A stretch of DNA of 6,531 nucleotides. Origin: Candidatus Solincola jinzensis. GTDB taxonomy: Bacteria; Actinomycetota; Geothermincolia; Geothermincolales; RBG-13-55-18. A program made the translations under genes and the position numbers. Below, piece after piece: positions 5,582 to 6,531 of this stretch. Each line of letters opens with the position of its first letter. The first letter of the stretch is position 1. The stretch is taken from assembly GCA_015711875.1 (NCBI GenBank), contig JACVJG010000178.1, positions 1 through 6,531 on the forward strand. Reading direction: 5' to 3'. A model generated the notes under the pieces. It saw only the letters and a program-made list of their open reading frames with translations. It was not told where the DNA came from and did not search any database.

Positions 5582-5658
5582 GGGGTTATGCGTTGTTTTC
5601 AACCACCTGCGGCAGGGGCGGCGTCAACGGATGGCGACAGGGATTCGGGAGGGATGTC

Positions 5659-6531
5659 ATGGAGAAGAATTACCGATGCTGGCCCAAAGGAGTGATGAAA
5701 AACCTCACCTATCCGGAGGTACCGGTACAGCAGATCCTGCGTTCTGCAGCCCTGCAATGGCCGTGGCGAAACGCCATCGTCTTCGGAGGCATGGAGCTCA
5801 CCTTCCAGGAGCTGGACGCACTGTCCGACCGCTTCGCCAACGCCCTGGCCTCCATGGGGATAAAGAAGGGAGACCGCGTGGCCGTCCACCTCCCCAACTG
5901 CCCCCAGTTCGCCATCGCCTATTACGGACTCCTCAAGGCGGGGGCCATATTCGTCCCCATGAGCCCGCTGCTGGCGGAGCGCGAGATAGAGTTCCAGCTC
6001 AACGACGCCGAGGTGGAGACCTTTATCGGCCTGGACATGCTTTTCGGCGTGCCCCAGCAGGTCATCCCCAGGTCGCCGGTGAAGCGCACCATCCTCGTGA
6101 GCCTGGCTGACTGCTACCCGCCCCTTTCGGCGCCGGTGAAGCTCCTCCAGAAGCAGCCCCTGCCCGAAGGGGTTATCGATTTCCTGACCCTGGTCGCCGA
6201 TCACCCCGCCGAGCCTCCCTCGGTAGAGTTCGACGTGAAGGAGGACCTGGCCCACATAGCCTACACCGGGGGAACCACCGGCACTCCCAAGGGGGTGATG
6301 ATCACCCACTATAACGCGGTGGTCAATTGCTGCCAGTTCGCCTACTGGTTCGGCGGAGGCGACGTGCTCTACGAGGACGGGAAATTCCTGGTTAAACGCG
6401 AGGAGGGGGACAGGGACGAGGACCATCCCGCGCGCCGGGCGGCGGAGATCTCCCTCATCGTGGTCCCGTGGTTCCACGCCATGGGCGTCATTGGATACCT
6501 TTCCATGCAGCTCCTGGGCGGCAATACCCTG
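5659..6531 (+). CDS. FadD-type long-chain acyl-CoA synthetase (AMP-binding), partial at right edge
   Basis: Activates a fatty or other carboxylic acid with ATP to an acyl-adenylate and then to acyl-CoA. 291 codons are present of the roughly 550 expected; the frame runs off the window with no stop. The N-terminus (CWPKGVMKNLTYPEVPVQQI, residues 7-26) fits the WPxGVPKxLxYPExPL opening common in this group. Then come LTFQELDALSDRFA, KGDRVAVHLPNCPQF, and GLLKAGAIFVPMSPLL. The ATP-binding P-loop reads AYTGGTTGTPKG (201-212). The second nucleotide-site motif VPWFHAMG is at 269-276. An acidic stretch of about 30 residues (232-262) between these motifs looks longer than usual. ATG 5659 has GGGAGGG five bases upstream. 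ATG 5695 would remove the conserved opening and its AAGGAG is too close. The chain-length preference and the downstream operon are not visible. Confidence 0.93.
   Translation, partial: MEKNYRCWPKGVMKNLTYPEVPVQQILRSAALQWPWRNAIVFGGMELTFQELDALSDRFANALASMGIKKGDRVAVHLPNCPQFAIAYYGLLKAGAIFVPMSPLLAEREIEFQLNDAEVETFIGLDMLFGVPQQVIPRSPVKRTILVSLADCYPPLSAPVKLLQKQPLPEGVIDFLTLVADHPAEPPSVEFDVKEDLAHIAYTGGTTGTPKGVMITHYNAVVNCCQFAYWFGGGDVLYEDGKFLVKREEGDRDEDHPARRAAEISLIVVPWFHAMGVIGYLSMQLLGGNTL

Larger units (their letters stand above)
4876..5658. other. Long stretch without a confident gene; AT-richer middle part
   Basis: About 780 bp lie between the sensor and the acyl-CoA synthetase. The first 300 bp are very G/C- and purine-rich on the plus strand. 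In the same frame as the sensor, no stop occurs between its TAG and 5181, but the translation is not kinase-like. From about 5200 to 5460 the composition is more AT-rich, with small hairpins: GGAAGCAGC (5230-5238) with GCTGCTTTCC (5254-5263), and GGACT (5276-5280) with AGTCC (5289-5293). GGACTTTTT occurs twice (5276-5284, 5373-5381). A TAAAAT at 5453-5458 could be a -10 element, but no -35 fits. No tRNA or known riboswitch was recognised. Confidence 0.5.

Noticed and set aside
5544..6110. A 188-residue plus-strand open frame starting at 5544
   Set aside because: It is out of frame with the acyl-CoA synthetase, which carries the P-loop and opening motifs. The shadow reads as Arg/Pro-rich sequence and has no ribosome site.
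5599..6477. A 292-residue minus-strand open frame
   Set aside because: It is antisense to the acyl-CoA synthetase and has no recognisable motif.

Overview
This window is GC-rich, with several sharply AT-rich regulatory patches. It looks like a chromosomal segment of a high-GC Gram-positive-type bacterium. My best guess is a deep-branching Actinomycetota lineage. This rests on strong G/C use at third codon positions, strong purine-rich Shine-Dalgarno sites, GTG and TTG starts, and a small zinc-ribbon protein of a type I recall from Actinobacteria. No phylogenetic marker gene is present, so this is an inference. I see no CRISPR array, tRNA, rRNA or complete insertion sequence.

Layout, left to right. 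Positions 1-360 (minus strand) hold the first 120 codons of a winged-helix regulator of the ArsR-like COG2345 type. It is divergent from a 98-residue zinc-ribbon protein at 452-748. The 91-bp AT-rich gap between them holds two overlapping, oppositely directed sigma-70-type promoters and a 14-bp palindrome, a classic layout for an autoregulated divergent pair. Next comes a 69-residue DUF1858 (hybrid-cluster-protein-associated redox disulfide) protein at 974-1183, with two short palindromes upstream. Positions 1184-2006 hold no convincing intact gene, only a possible coding remnant. A signal peptidase I of the archaeal/ER/SipW (Ser-His) type follows at 2007-2594. After a 406-bp gap come two tightly spaced genes: a glycerophosphodiester phosphodiesterase (3001-3765) and a membrane-anchored GAF-PAS sensor protein with no output domain (3772-4875). 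Positions 4876-5658 form another long gap, with a possible decayed minus-strand reading frame and a strong inverted repeat. The right edge holds the first 291 codons of a FadD-type acyl-CoA synthetase (5659 to the edge).

The genes do not form one pathway. The divergent regulator/zinc-ribbon pair and the phosphodiesterase/sensor pair are the only units that adjacency supports. Roughly 35% of the window has no confident gene, which is high for a bacterium and suggests gene decay or unrecognised RNA or regulatory elements. I did not find a clearly novel multi-gene system. The items most worth a second look are the divergent operator, the output-less sensor, the tandem palindromes before the redox-disulfide gene, and the structured or decayed gap at 4876-5658.
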